NCBI GenBank assembly: GCA_042088875.1
Contig: JBELLF010000006.1
Span: 1 to 30,529, forward strand
Reading direction: 5' to 3'
Source: Marisimplicoccus framensis_A
Lineage (GTDB): Bacteria; Bacteroidota; Bacteroidia; Flavobacteriales; Flavobacteriaceae
DNA: 30,529 nt
Shown here: positions 7,729 to 16,494 of the stretch, one piece after another
Position numbering within the stretch: the stretch's first letter is position 1
Layout of the letters: each line of letters opens with the position of its first letter
Translations under genes and position numbers: made by a program
The notes under the pieces: model-generated
The model's database searches: none
What the model was told of the DNA's origin: nothing
Seen by the model: the letters and a program-made list of their open reading frames with translations, nothing else

Positions 7729-10551
7729 TTGAGCAACATAATTCAAATTGAAGGTGCAAAAGTTCATAATCTAAAGAATCTTGATTTAGAGATTCCTAGG
7801 GAAAAGCTTGTTGTAATTACGGGATTATCTGGAAGTGGAAAATCTTCACTAGCTTTTGATACAATTCATGCTGAAGGTCAAAGAAGATATATGGAAACTT
7901 TCTCCGCATATATTAGGCAATTTGTTGGAAATTATGAAAGACCTGATGTTGAAAAAATTGAGGGACTCTCACCAGTAATAGCTATTGAACAAAAGACAAC
8001 AAGCAAGAATCCAAGATCAACAGTTGGTACAGTTACTGATATTTATGACTTTATAAGACTATTATTTGCGAGAATTGGAGTTGCGTATAGCTATAAGTCA
8101 AATTTAAAAATGTTGAAAAATACAGATGAGGAAATTATTAAATTAATTTGTGAAAAGTATCTAAATCAAAGGATAATTATTCTAGCACCAATAATTAGAT
8201 CAAGAAAAGGTCATTACAGAGATTTATTTGAAAACTTTACTAAACAAGGTTTTTCAAAAGTTATTGTTGATGGTGATATTATCGATATAAAAAGAGGAAT
8301 GAAACTAGATAGATATAAGACACATGATATCAGTTTAGTTGTAGACAACTTATCTGTAAAAGATGATTTTGAATCAAAAAGGATCTTATTAGAGTCAATT
8401 AAAATAGCTATGAAGTATGGAAATGATACAATATTTATATTAGACTCTGATTCAGGTAAACCAGAATATTTTAGTAGAAACCTGATGTGTCCAGAAAGTG
8501 GAATCTCATATCCAAAACCAGAGCCCAATACATTTTCTTTTAATTCTCCAAAAGGAATGTGTGAAGAGTGTAATGGACTTGGAACAGAATTTAATATTAA
8601 CATTCAAAAGCTTATACCAGATGACTCAATATCAATAAGTAATGGAGGTATTATACCAATTGGCAAAAAAGATAATTCATGGATATATAGACAGATTGAG
8701 TTGATCGCAAAATATTATAATTTTTCATTAGGTGAACCTATAAATAAAATACCTCAAGAAGGATTAGATTTTATACTAAACGGAGGAAAGGAAAGTTTTG
8801 TAGTGAATTCTAAAGAACTTGGAGTAAAAAGAGAATATGAGATAGACTACATGGGTATCGAATCTTTCATCAAAGAACAACTTAATAATAATGAGTCAAA
8901 AAGTTTAAGGAGATGGGCAATGCAATTTGTAGATATTAACAAATGTAGCAAGTGTGAAGGGAGCAGATTAAAAATTGAATCTAGATCATTTAAAGTAAAT
9001 AAGAAAAATATTTTTGAATTAACAGAAATGGATTTATCGGATCTTAAGGATTGGTTTAAAGATTTAAATAAAAAATTGTCTAACAAAGATCTTAAGATAT
9101 CTGAAGAAATTAGCAAAGAGATTTCAATAAGAATTCAGTTTTTGATTGATGTAGGATTAGAGTATTTAACTCTATCAAGATCTACAAAATCTTTATCTGG
9201 AGGTGAAGCTCAAAGAGTAAGGTTAGCAACACAAGTCGGGTCTCAACTTGTAGGAGTTTTGTACATATTAGATGAGCCTAGTATAGGACTTCACCAAAAA
9301 GATAATATCAAGTTAATTGATTCACTAAAAAAACTTAGAGACTCTGGAAACTCTGTAATAGTTGTAGAGCACGATAAAGAAATGATTTTAAGTTCTGATC
9401 ATATTATTGATTTGGGACCAAATGCAGGTATAAACGGTGGTGAAATAATATTTGAGGGTTCACCTTATAAAATTAAAAAGGCAAAAACAATTACTGCAGA
9501 CTATTTAAATGAAACTAAAAAGATAGAAGTGCCAAAAAAAATCAGAAAAGGAAGTGGTCAATCTATTAAAATTTATGGGTGTAAAGGAAATAATTTAAAA
9601 AATATAGATGTAGAATTTCCTCTTGCAAAAATGATTGCAGTTACAGGAGTATCAGGAAGTGGTAAATCAACATTAGTTAATGAAACCCTATACCCTATTA
9701 TTAACTCTAAGATATATAATTCAGTAAATTCACCACTAGAATATAAAAAGATTGATGGACTTGATAATATAGACAAAGTTGTTGAGGTCAATCAACAACA
9801 AATAGGTAGAACACCTCGAAGTAATCCTGCTACATATACTGGAGTTTACAGTGAAATAAGAAAACTTTTTTCAGAAACTGTTGAGGCAAAAATCAGAGGC
9901 TATAAACCTGGTAGATTTAGTTTTAATGTTGCTGGAGGTAGATGCGAAAATTGTAAAGGAGGAGGAATGAAATTAATTGAGATGAACTTTCTTCCTGATG
10001 TTTTTGTTGAATGTGAGGTTTGTAATGGAAAAAGATTTAATAGAGAAACTCTTGAAGTTAGATATAAAGGTAAATCTATTTCAGATATCCTTGATATGAG
10101 TGTTTCAAAATCTCTAGAATTTTTTTCATCTATTCCTAAGATTTACAACATTTTAAAAGCTATTGATAGTGTTGGTCTTAGCTATATTACTCTTGGGCAG
10201 TCTTCTACAACTTTATCCGGAGGAGAATCTCAAAGAATTAAGCTTGCTAGTGAACTTTCAAAAAAGGATACAGGAAATACATTGTATATTCTTGACGAAC
10301 CAACTACTGGACTTCATTTTGAAGATATAAGGGTTTTGTTAAATGTTCTTAATCAATTAGTTGATATAGGAAATACAATAATTATTATTGAACATAATCT
10401 CGATGTTATTAAACAAGTAGATCATATTATAGACATTGGTCCTGAAGGTGGAAAAAATGGGGGTAATCTTGTTGATACTGGTAGTCCAATGGAAATAATA
10501 AAGAATGATAAAGGTTACACTGGTAAATATCTTTATAAAGAAATGAAATAA
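7729..10551 (+). CDS. uvrA: Excinuclease ABC subunit A, TTG start
   Basis: UvrA (940 aa, normal length) is the damage-recognition ATPase of nucleotide excision repair and works as a dimer with UvrB. Domains in order: Walker A GLSGSGKSS near 33-41, UvrB-interacting and DNA-binding inserts, first ABC signature SLSGGEAQR with Walker B ILDEPS, then a second ABC module with GVSGSGKST, TLSGGESQR and ILDEPT. The C-terminal zinc finger has all four cysteines (739, 742, 762, 765). The N-terminal zinc site has Cys254, Cys278 and Cys281, but the expected second cysteine is Ser257. The TTG at 7729 is the only start giving the family N-terminus MSNIIQIEGAKVHNLKNLDL. Its stop overlaps the start of the next gene (TAATG). 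Confidence 0.97.
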   Translation: MSNIIQIEGAKVHNLKNLDLEIPREKLVVITGLSGSGKSSLAFDTIHAEGQRRYMETFSAYIRQFVGNYERPDVEKIEGLSPVIAIEQKTTSKNPRSTVGTVTDIYDFIRLLFARIGVAYSYKSNLKMLKNTDEEIIKLICEKYLNQRIIILAPIIRSRKGHYRDLFENFTKQGFSKVIVDGDIIDIKRGMKLDRYKTHDISLVVDNLSVKDDFESKRILLESIKIAMKYGNDTIFILDSDSGKPEYFSRNLMCPESGISYPKPEPNTFSFNSPKGMCEECNGLGTEFNINIQKLIPDDSISISNGGIIPIGKKDNSWIYRQIELIAKYYNFSLGEPINKIPQEGLDFILNGGKESFVVNSKELGVKREYEIDYMGIESFIKEQLNNNESKSLRRWAMQFVDINKCSKCEGSRLKIESRSFKVNKKNIFELTEMDLSDLKDWFKDLNKKLSNKDLKISEEISKEISIRIQFLIDVGLEYLTLSRSTKSLSGGEAQRVRLATQVGSQLVGVLYILDEPSIGLHQKDNIKLIDSLKKLRDSGNSVIVVEHDKEMILSSDHIIDLGPNAGINGGEIIFEGSPYKIKKAKTITADYLNETKKIEVPKKIRKGSGQSIKIYGCKGNNLKNIDVEFPLAKMIAVTGVSGSGKSTLVNETLYPIINSKIYNSVNSPLEYKKIDGLDNIDKVVEVNQQQIGRTPRSNPATYTGVYSEIRKLFSETVEAKIRGYKPGRFSFNVAGGRCENCKGGGMKLIEMNFLPDVFVECEVCNGKRFNRETLEVRYKGKSISDILDMSVSKSLEFFSSIPKIYNILKAIDSVGLSYITLGQSSTTLSGGESQRIKLASELSKKDTGNTLYILDEPTTGLHFEDIRVLLNVLNQLVDIGNTIIIIEHNLDVIKQVDHIIDIGPEGGKNGGNLVDTGSPMEIIKNDKGYTGKYLYKEMK

Positions 10552-13316
10552 TGAAAAAATACTTTATAGTTTTTTATTTTTTATTTTTTGGCACAATAAT
10601 TAATGGGCAAAGCAATACTTTTTATGAGATAGACGCAGAGTTATATCCAGAAGCTCAAACTTTAATAGTTAAGCAAAAAATTAAATTTAAGAATAGTTCA
10701 AAATTAAGTTTAGATAAATTATTTCTTGAAGACTGGTCAAATTCGTATACTGACAACACAACCAAACTTGCAAAAAGACTTTCTGATGAATACTCTAGAT
10801 CATTCACTTTCTCAAAGAAAAAACAAAAAGGCTTTACTTCAATTAATAAAATAGATTCAGAACATATAAAAGAATGGCAGAGAACAAGTGATAATGATAT
10901 CATTGAAATAAAACTATCAAAACCATTAGAACCTAATGAATCTGTTGAGATATACATTGATTATTCAATTAAACTACCTGATTCAAAATTTACAGGATAC
11001 GGTTATGATAATAGTAATTTTTATTTAAAAAATTGGATTATTATTATTTCAAGTTTAAATCAAACAAAATGGGCAAAACAAAGTAATCTAAATCTTGATG
11101 ATCAGTCAGTTAACTTTTCTGATTATTCGATAATTTTTAAAATAGGGGACGATTATAAATTATTTTCAAATCTTGATAAGTTATCTGAAGATTTTATTGG
11201 AAATCAAAAATTAATAGCATTAACTGGTGTAAATAAAAGGGATATAAAAATAAATATTTTAAAAGATGATATGTTATTGACATTTGAGAATAAAGGTGTC
11301 ATAACTGAAACGGATATCTTTAAGTTTTCTTCAATTTCAGAAACCCAATATATTTACAATAGAATTTCAGAATTTATTACTGATTATTTGCCTTTTACAA
11401 ATAAAAGTAAAATCCTAGCAACTAAAAGTGATTATGAATTAAGTCCATTTTATGGATTAAATCAACTACCTAATTTTTTAAGTCCATTTCCTCAGAATTT
11501 TTTAGAAGAAATAATTTTTTTAAAGTCATTTACTCAAAATTACTTAAACAGCATTGTCGAATTAAATAGAAGAGAATTTCATTGGATATACAAGGGATTA
11601 GAAATATTTCTTATTGATAAGTACATTAAAGAATTTTATCCAAAAGCAAAATTTATTGGTTATTTTTCTGGAAATAGATTTATAAAAAATTACGAGATTT
11701 CAAAACTGAATTTTTCAGATCATTTTTTAAACTACTCAGAGTATGTTCAAAGACTAAATATTCATCAAGCAGATTTTCAGTCAAGTGATAAATTAACAAG
11801 AATAAACGAAGAAATTGCATCACCTTATCATTCGGGTGTAGGACTAATATATCTTGAAAGTTTATTGGGAGAGGATCAATTTAAATTACTTATTCGAAAT
11901 ATTATAAATGTAAAATCTGATAAAGAGCTATATCAAATATTTAGCCAAAACCATGAGTATAACTTAGAATGGTTTCTTAAAGATTATATTGGGAAAAGAC
12001 AATCTATTGATCTGTACATAAAGAAAGCTAATAAAGACTTATTTAGAATATCAGAAAAAAATAATATAAAAATCCCCTACTCAATAGGACTTATAAAAAA
12101 TGATTCTATAATTTACTCTGAGAAGTTTAATCTTTTTAAAGAAATAGAACTTCCTAAATTAGATTATGACTATGTTGCTATAAATCCTGATATTAAAATT
12201 CCTGAACTAAATCAAAATAATAATTGGATATATAAACCAAATTCTCAAAAACCAATTAGACTAAGATTAATAGGTGATATAGATGATCCAAAAAAAAGAA
12301 ACATTTATATACGACCTGAAGTAACATATAATTTATATGATGGTATATCTCCTGGTATAAATATTTTAAATAAAGGATTGAAGAATAAACCCTTTACATT
12401 TGAAATTTTTAGTCAATATGCATCTAATGCGGATAATTTAGTTGGAGGAATTAATTTAAAATATCTGGTTAATAACGAAATTGTTAAGAATTATTCTACT
12501 ATTTACAACATTCAGTATACAACAAATCATTACGATGAAAATTTAAGGTATCATGTTTTTTTCCCATCTATCACATTAAATTTTAGAGATAATAAAAATT
12601 TAAGATCTAATATTCTAAGAACTTTTTCAATTTCAAATTATACTATAAAAAAAGAATCTAATGATTCTAATAAATTTTTAAATGATTATAGTATTTATAA
12701 TCTTAGTCATAGTTACTCTGACATAAACATCATAAAATATCTAAGAACATCTTTAAATACTCAACTTTCTAGTAATTTCGGAAAAGTTAATTTTGTTTTT
12801 GATTATAGAAAATTGTTAGATAGTAATAGACAATTCCAGGCAAGATTTTATTTTGGAAAATTTTTATGGAATAAGAATAGAGATAATACATACTTTAATT
12901 ATAATTTAAGTAGATCTGGAGATTATTTATTTAATGGAAACTATATTGGAAGATCAGAAGAAGAAGGGCTGTTTAGTCAACAATTTATTATGGCAGGAGG
13001 TGGATTTAAATCTTTTTTTGAAAATCCATCTACAAATAATTTTATAGTTTCAACAAACTTAAATTTTGGAATCTGGAAATGGTTTGAATCATACTTAGAT
13101 TTAGGAATTCTGAAAGACAAGGACAAGAAATCAAGATACTTCTATGGGACAGGAATAAGATTAAATTTACTTCCTGACTTCTTTGAGCTTTACTTTCCAG
13201 TAAGCTCTAATAATGGTTTTGAAATATCTCAAAAAAATTACACTAAAAAAATAAGATTTATAGTCACATACAACCTGGAATCGTTGGGTAAACTGTTCAC
13301 AAGAAGGTGGTTATAA
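10551..13316 (+). CDS. M1-aminopeptidase-fold protein without zinc site, with predicted C-terminal outer-membrane barrel
   Basis: A secreted 921-aa protein with a signal peptide ending near residue 19 (ING|Q). Residues 20-260 resemble the M1 N-terminal beta domain (FYEIDAELYPE, later LEPNESVEIYIDYSI). Residues 260-500 keep the outline of the M1 gluzincin domain: KSFTQNY (325-331) aligns with HEYFHNW of M1 enzymes, WIYKGL (345-350) with W.NEG, and SPYHSGVGLIYLESLLG with the VPYEKG segment carrying the catalytic tyrosine (here Tyr426). The zinc ligands and catalytic Glu are therefore replaced by Lys325, Ser326, Gln329 and Lys348, at exactly HEXXH-X18-E spacing. From about residue 580 the sequence alternates polar and hydrophobic/aromatic residues like outer-membrane strands (IRPEVTYNLYDG, YGTGIRLNLLPDFFELYFPV) and ends in aromatic RRWL. 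It overlaps the uvrA stop by 1 bp. Peptidase activity is unlikely; a surface-associated non-catalytic role is inferred. Confidence 0.75.
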   Translation: MKKYFIVFYFLFFGTIINGQSNTFYEIDAELYPEAQTLIVKQKIKFKNSSKLSLDKLFLEDWSNSYTDNTTKLAKRLSDEYSRSFTFSKKKQKGFTSINKIDSEHIKEWQRTSDNDIIEIKLSKPLEPNESVEIYIDYSIKLPDSKFTGYGYDNSNFYLKNWIIIISSLNQTKWAKQSNLNLDDQSVNFSDYSIIFKIGDDYKLFSNLDKLSEDFIGNQKLIALTGVNKRDIKINILKDDMLLTFENKGVITETDIFKFSSISETQYIYNRISEFITDYLPFTNKSKILATKSDYELSPFYGLNQLPNFLSPFPQNFLEEIIFLKSFTQNYLNSIVELNRREFHWIYKGLEIFLIDKYIKEFYPKAKFIGYFSGNRFIKNYEISKLNFSDHFLNYSEYVQRLNIHQADFQSSDKLTRINEEIASPYHSGVGLIYLESLLGEDQFKLLIRNIINVKSDKELYQIFSQNHEYNLEWFLKDYIGKRQSIDLYIKKANKDLFRISEKNNIKIPYSIGLIKNDSIIYSEKFNLFKEIELPKLDYDYVAINPDIKIPELNQNNNWIYKPNSQKPIRLRLIGDIDDPKKRNIYIRPEVTYNLYDGISPGINILNKGLKNKPFTFEIFSQYASNADNLVGGINLKYLVNNEIVKNYSTIYNIQYTTNHYDENLRYHVFFPSITLNFRDNKNLRSNILRTFSISNYTIKKESNDSNKFLNDYSIYNLSHSYSDINIIKYLRTSLNTQLSSNFGKVNFVFDYRKLLDSNRQFQARFYFGKFLWNKNRDNTYFNYNLSRSGDYLFNGNYIGRSEEEGLFSQQFIMAGGGFKSFFENPSTNNFIVSTNLNFGIWKWFESYLDLGILKDKDKKSRYFYGTGIRLNLLPDFFELYFPVSSNNGFEISQKNYTKKIRFIVTYNLESLGKLFTRRWL

Positions 13317-13337
13317 TTTAATTGTTTTTATTATTTG

Positions 13338-13345
13338 TAAATTTG
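13338..13345 (+). promoter_or_regulatory. Bacteroidota -7 box (TAAATTTG) before the E1 gene
   Basis: A perfect TAnnTTTG match ends 8 bp before the ATG at 13354, implying an almost leaderless transcript. A TTG lies 13 bp upstream, which is shorter than the usual spacing of about 19. It would let the E1 gene be transcribed independently of the uvrA group. Confidence 0.4.
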
Positions 13346-13353
13346 CTGACTCT

Positions 13354-15750
13354 ATGAATACATCTAATTCTATAAAAGAAGAGATTAGCTTAAAAAAATT
13401 TAAGGAAAAAGTTTTAAATGATTACAGAATTATCTGCCTAAGTAGAGAAATAAGTATACTTGGGAGACGAGAGGTATTGCTTGGTAGAGGAAAGTTTGGA
13501 ATTTTTGGTGATGGAAAAGAATTGCCTCAAGCTGTTATGTCTCATTTTTTTAAAAATGGAGATTTTAGATCAGGTTATTACAGGGATTTAACAATTTTAT
13601 TATCACAGGATTTACTTTCTGCTAGAGAATTTTTCTCAGCAATCTATGGTCATCCTGATCAAATTTATGAAAGGATGGCAGGTGGTCGACAAATGGTTGG
13701 ACACTTTCTAACAGATCTTATAGATGAAAATAAAGAGTGGATAAATCAGACATCTCAAAAAAACCATATTTCAGATGTATCCCCTACTGCAAGCCAAATG
13801 TCAAGATTACTTGGTCTTGGATTAGCTTCAAAAATTTATAGAAACAATAATATTGAAAATTCTGAGAAATTTTCAAAAAATGGTAACGAAATTGTATGGG
13901 GAACTATTGGAAATGCTAGTACAAGTCAGGGAATATTTTTTGAAGCAGTCAATGCATGTGGAGTTCTTCAAATTCCTGCAGTTATTAGTGTATGGGATGA
14001 CGACTATGGTATTTCTGTTCACAACAAAGATCATACAACTAAAGAAAGTATTTCAAAGGCTCTATCAGGATTTCAGATAAGTAAAGAATCTGCAGGTATA
14101 GAAATACTAGAAGTTAAAGGATGGGATTACCAGTCATTAATGAAAACATATTCTCATGCAGAAAAAATTGCAAGAGAGCATCATATACCTGTTCTTGTTC
14201 ATGTTACAGAACTTACTCAACCACTTGGACATTCAACTTCTGGATCGCATGAAAGATATAAATCAAAGGAAAGATTGAAATGGGAAGACGATTATGATTG
14301 TAATAGAAAATTTGAGGAATGGATAATTAAAAATAAAATTTCGACTAAAAAGAAAATTGAAAATATTAAGACTGAAATTAAGAGCTATGTAAAAGAAGAG
14401 AGGAAGTTAGCATGGGATTTATATCAAAGACCAATTAAAGAAGCAAAAACTGACTTATTAGATAAGATTAAATCTTTAGAAAACCCTCTAGATGGTGAAA
14501 TTAATTCATTAATAGCTAATATTGAAGACACAAACTTTTCTGATATAATAAGGGTTTGTAGAAGATTCTTATACAAACTACCACCGGGTAAATCTCAGGA
14601 TAGAGAAAAGCTTATGAGTTGGAGAGATAAATATTTTAATATTTTAGAAGATAAATATTCATCAGATCTATATTCAATTGAAATTTCAGATCTAAAAAAT
14701 ACAGTGTATACAAAAGCTAAATATTCAGATACATCTAATAAAGTTGATGGTAGAATAATTTTAAGAGATAATTTTGATAAAATTTTAGAAAAAAACTCTA
14801 AAGTATTCATATTTGGAGAAGATGTTGGAAAGATTGGAGATGTAAATCAGGGCCTTGAGGGTCTTCAAAAAAAATATGGTGAAAATAGAATATTTGATAC
14901 AAGTATAAGGGAATCAACTATTGTTGGTCAAGGTATAGGAATGTCCCTTAGAGGCTTAAGACCAATTGCAGAGATTCAATATCTAGATTATATATTATAT
15001 GCTATTCAAATTCTTAGTGATGATTTAGCTACATTTAGTTATAGAACTTTGGGAAAACAGAAAGCTCCATTAATTGTTAGAACAAGAGGGCATAGACTTG
15101 AAGGAATATGGCATTCAGGATCACCTTTAGGTGGTATGATAAACTTCTTAAGAGGAGTCTTTATTCTCACACCAAGAAACATGACAACGGCTGCAGGATT
15201 TTACAACAGCTTATTAGACATTGAACAGCCTGCTATTGTTATTGAACCTTTAAATGCATATAGAGCAAAAGAGAATCTTCCATTAAATTATGGAGAGTTT
15301 AAAACACCTATCGGAGAAATTGAGATTCTTGAAGAAGGAGATGATATAACAATAGTTTCATATGGTTCAACTCTGAACATAGTTCATAATGTTGCCAAAG
15401 AAATAAAAAAATTCAATATCAACTGTGAGGTAATTGATCTTCAAAGTCTTATTCCTTTTGATATATCTAAAAATATTATAAAAAGTATTAAAAAAACAAA
15501 TAGACTAATGATTATTGATGAAGATGTTCCAGGAGGAGCTTCTAGTTATATTCTTCAAGAACTTTTAAATAATCAAAAAATATATAAGTTTCTTGACAGT
15601 GAACCAAAACTAGTGACTGCAAAAGAACACAGACCTCCCTACGGAACAGATGGTGACTACATAAGTAAGCCATCATTTGAGGATATTTTTGATGAAATCT
15701 ATAATTTGATGAGGGAATCAGATCTAAATAAATTTAAAAAACTGGTTTAA
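13354..15750 (+). CDS. 2-oxoacid (branched-chain type) dehydrogenase E1, alpha and beta subunits fused
   Basis: A 798-aa thiamine-diphosphate enzyme carrying both E1 subunits on one chain, an arrangement known in Bacteroidota. It decarboxylates a 2-oxoacid, most likely branched-chain, and acylates the lipoyl group of an E2. The alpha part (about 1-450) has the ThDP motif starting GNASTSQGIFFEAVNACG (186-203) and ending near WDDDYGIS (214-221), plus the HSTSGSHERYK phosphorylation-loop-like segment. The beta part (about 475-798) has FGEDVGKIGDVNQGL, RESTIVGQGIGMS and the transketolase C-terminal block. Asn187 stands where most E1 alpha chains have the Mg-binding Asp; from memory this is usual in the fused Bacteroidota form. 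E2 and E3 genes are not in the window. The 3' end overlaps the convergent neighbour by 4 bp. Confidence 0.9.
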   Translation: MNTSNSIKEEISLKKFKEKVLNDYRIICLSREISILGRREVLLGRGKFGIFGDGKELPQAVMSHFFKNGDFRSGYYRDLTILLSQDLLSAREFFSAIYGHPDQIYERMAGGRQMVGHFLTDLIDENKEWINQTSQKNHISDVSPTASQMSRLLGLGLASKIYRNNNIENSEKFSKNGNEIVWGTIGNASTSQGIFFEAVNACGVLQIPAVISVWDDDYGISVHNKDHTTKESISKALSGFQISKESAGIEILEVKGWDYQSLMKTYSHAEKIAREHHIPVLVHVTELTQPLGHSTSGSHERYKSKERLKWEDDYDCNRKFEEWIIKNKISTKKKIENIKTEIKSYVKEERKLAWDLYQRPIKEAKTDLLDKIKSLENPLDGEINSLIANIEDTNFSDIIRVCRRFLYKLPPGKSQDREKLMSWRDKYFNILEDKYSSDLYSIEISDLKNTVYTKAKYSDTSNKVDGRIILRDNFDKILEKNSKVFIFGEDVGKIGDVNQGLEGLQKKYGENRIFDTSIRESTIVGQGIGMSLRGLRPIAEIQYLDYILYAIQILSDDLATFSYRTLGKQKAPLIVRTRGHRLEGIWHSGSPLGGMINFLRGVFILTPRNMTTAAGFYNSLLDIEQPAIVIEPLNAYRAKENLPLNYGEFKTPIGEIEILEEGDDITIVSYGSTLNIVHNVAKEIKKFNINCEVIDLQSLIPFDISKNIIKSIKKTNRLMIIDEDVPGGASSYILQELLNNQKIYKFLDSEPKLVTAKEHRPPYGTDGDYISKPSFEDIFDEIYNLMRESDLNKFKKLV

Positions 15751-16457
15751 TTATTTAGCTCGTAGAACTTAGCTATTTCAATTAATGATGATATTTCACT
15801 GAACTTTAATCTATTTTTTGAAGAATAGCTCTTTATCAGATTAGACTTATTAAATGTATTTAAAATAGATTTTTTAGAAAGCTTAACAAATGATGGTTTT
15901 GATTCATTAAGGGAAATATAGTATTCTATTTCATCAGTATATTTGGGTGGGTGAGCTATATCTAGAGAATTTACAGACTCCTTTCCTTTAAGAAATTTTT
16001 TTCTTTCTTTTTTATAAATTTTTACTCTTTGACCTTTATAAATTGGATTAAGATAACCTTCTTTGTTTTCTTTTTTTGAGTCAATATAAGACATGAAGAT
16101 AAATTCCTTATCGTCAAAATATGATATAATATCAAGGTCTTTTATTGCAACCTTAATTGATTCAGAACCATTAGAATTATCAATTAGCTCAATTTCATCA
16201 TTAAATGCATTATATCTTAATTTAGTTTTTATATCTATTTCTTTATCTAAATGAACAATATTACCTTCTTTAAACTTTGACTCAAAGTATATAGATCCCT
16301 CTACCTGATTATCAATCGGTTTAGCTAATTTAAGTCTACCTAAATCACGAAATGCCCTTTGTGTATTTTCATTCCAAACTCTTTGATCAGACTGAAAATT
16401 TTGTGAAAAAATAAAGAATGGTATTAAAAGTAAAAAGTATGATAAGAAAGTTTTCAT
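15747..16457 (-). CDS. Secreted protein of unknown function
   Basis: I do not recognise this 236-aa protein. It has a clear signal peptide (MKTFLSYFLLLIPFFIFSQN, cleavage probably after FSQ). The mature part is charged and Lys-rich, with a beta-strand-like middle (IYFESKFKEGNIVHL, KLRYNAFNDEIELID) and a C-terminal helical stretch rich in Ser and Lys (KKSILNTFNKSNLIKSY). The pattern IYFE..F..G...KLRYNAF.DEIE and a helical Lys-rich tail recalls a common uncharacterised flavobacterial secreted family, but this is recollection, not a search result. It has no cysteine pairs, catalytic motif or lipobox. It is divergent from the TonB plug protein gene with only 37 bp between starts, so the two may be co-regulated. 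Its 3' end overlaps the E1 stop (TTAA). Confidence 0.7.
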   Translation of the reverse strand: MKTFLSYFLLLIPFFIFSQNFQSDQRVWNENTQRAFRDLGRLKLAKPIDNQVEGSIYFESKFKEGNIVHLDKEIDIKTKLRYNAFNDEIELIDNSNGSESIKVAIKDLDIISYFDDKEFIFMSYIDSKKENKEGYLNPIYKGQRVKIYKKERKKFLKGKESVNSLDIAHPPKYTDEIEYYISLNESKPSFVKLSKKSILNTFNKSNLIKSYSSKNRLKFSEISSLIEIAKFYELNN

Positions 16458-16494
16458 TAGATAAAAATATAATTTTTATTGATAAATTTATATT

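Noticed and set aside
8214..8603. 129-codon minus-strand open frame opposite uvrA
   Set aside because: It is fully antisense to conserved uvrA codons and its composition is that of a reverse-complement shadow.
13909..13920. E1 alpha ThDP motif starts Gly-Asn (Asn187) instead of the usual Gly-Asp, suggesting an inactive enzyme
   Set aside because: The rest of the motif is intact and, from memory, the fused Bacteroidota E1 proteins commonly read GNAST here, so it is more likely lineage-typical than a defect.
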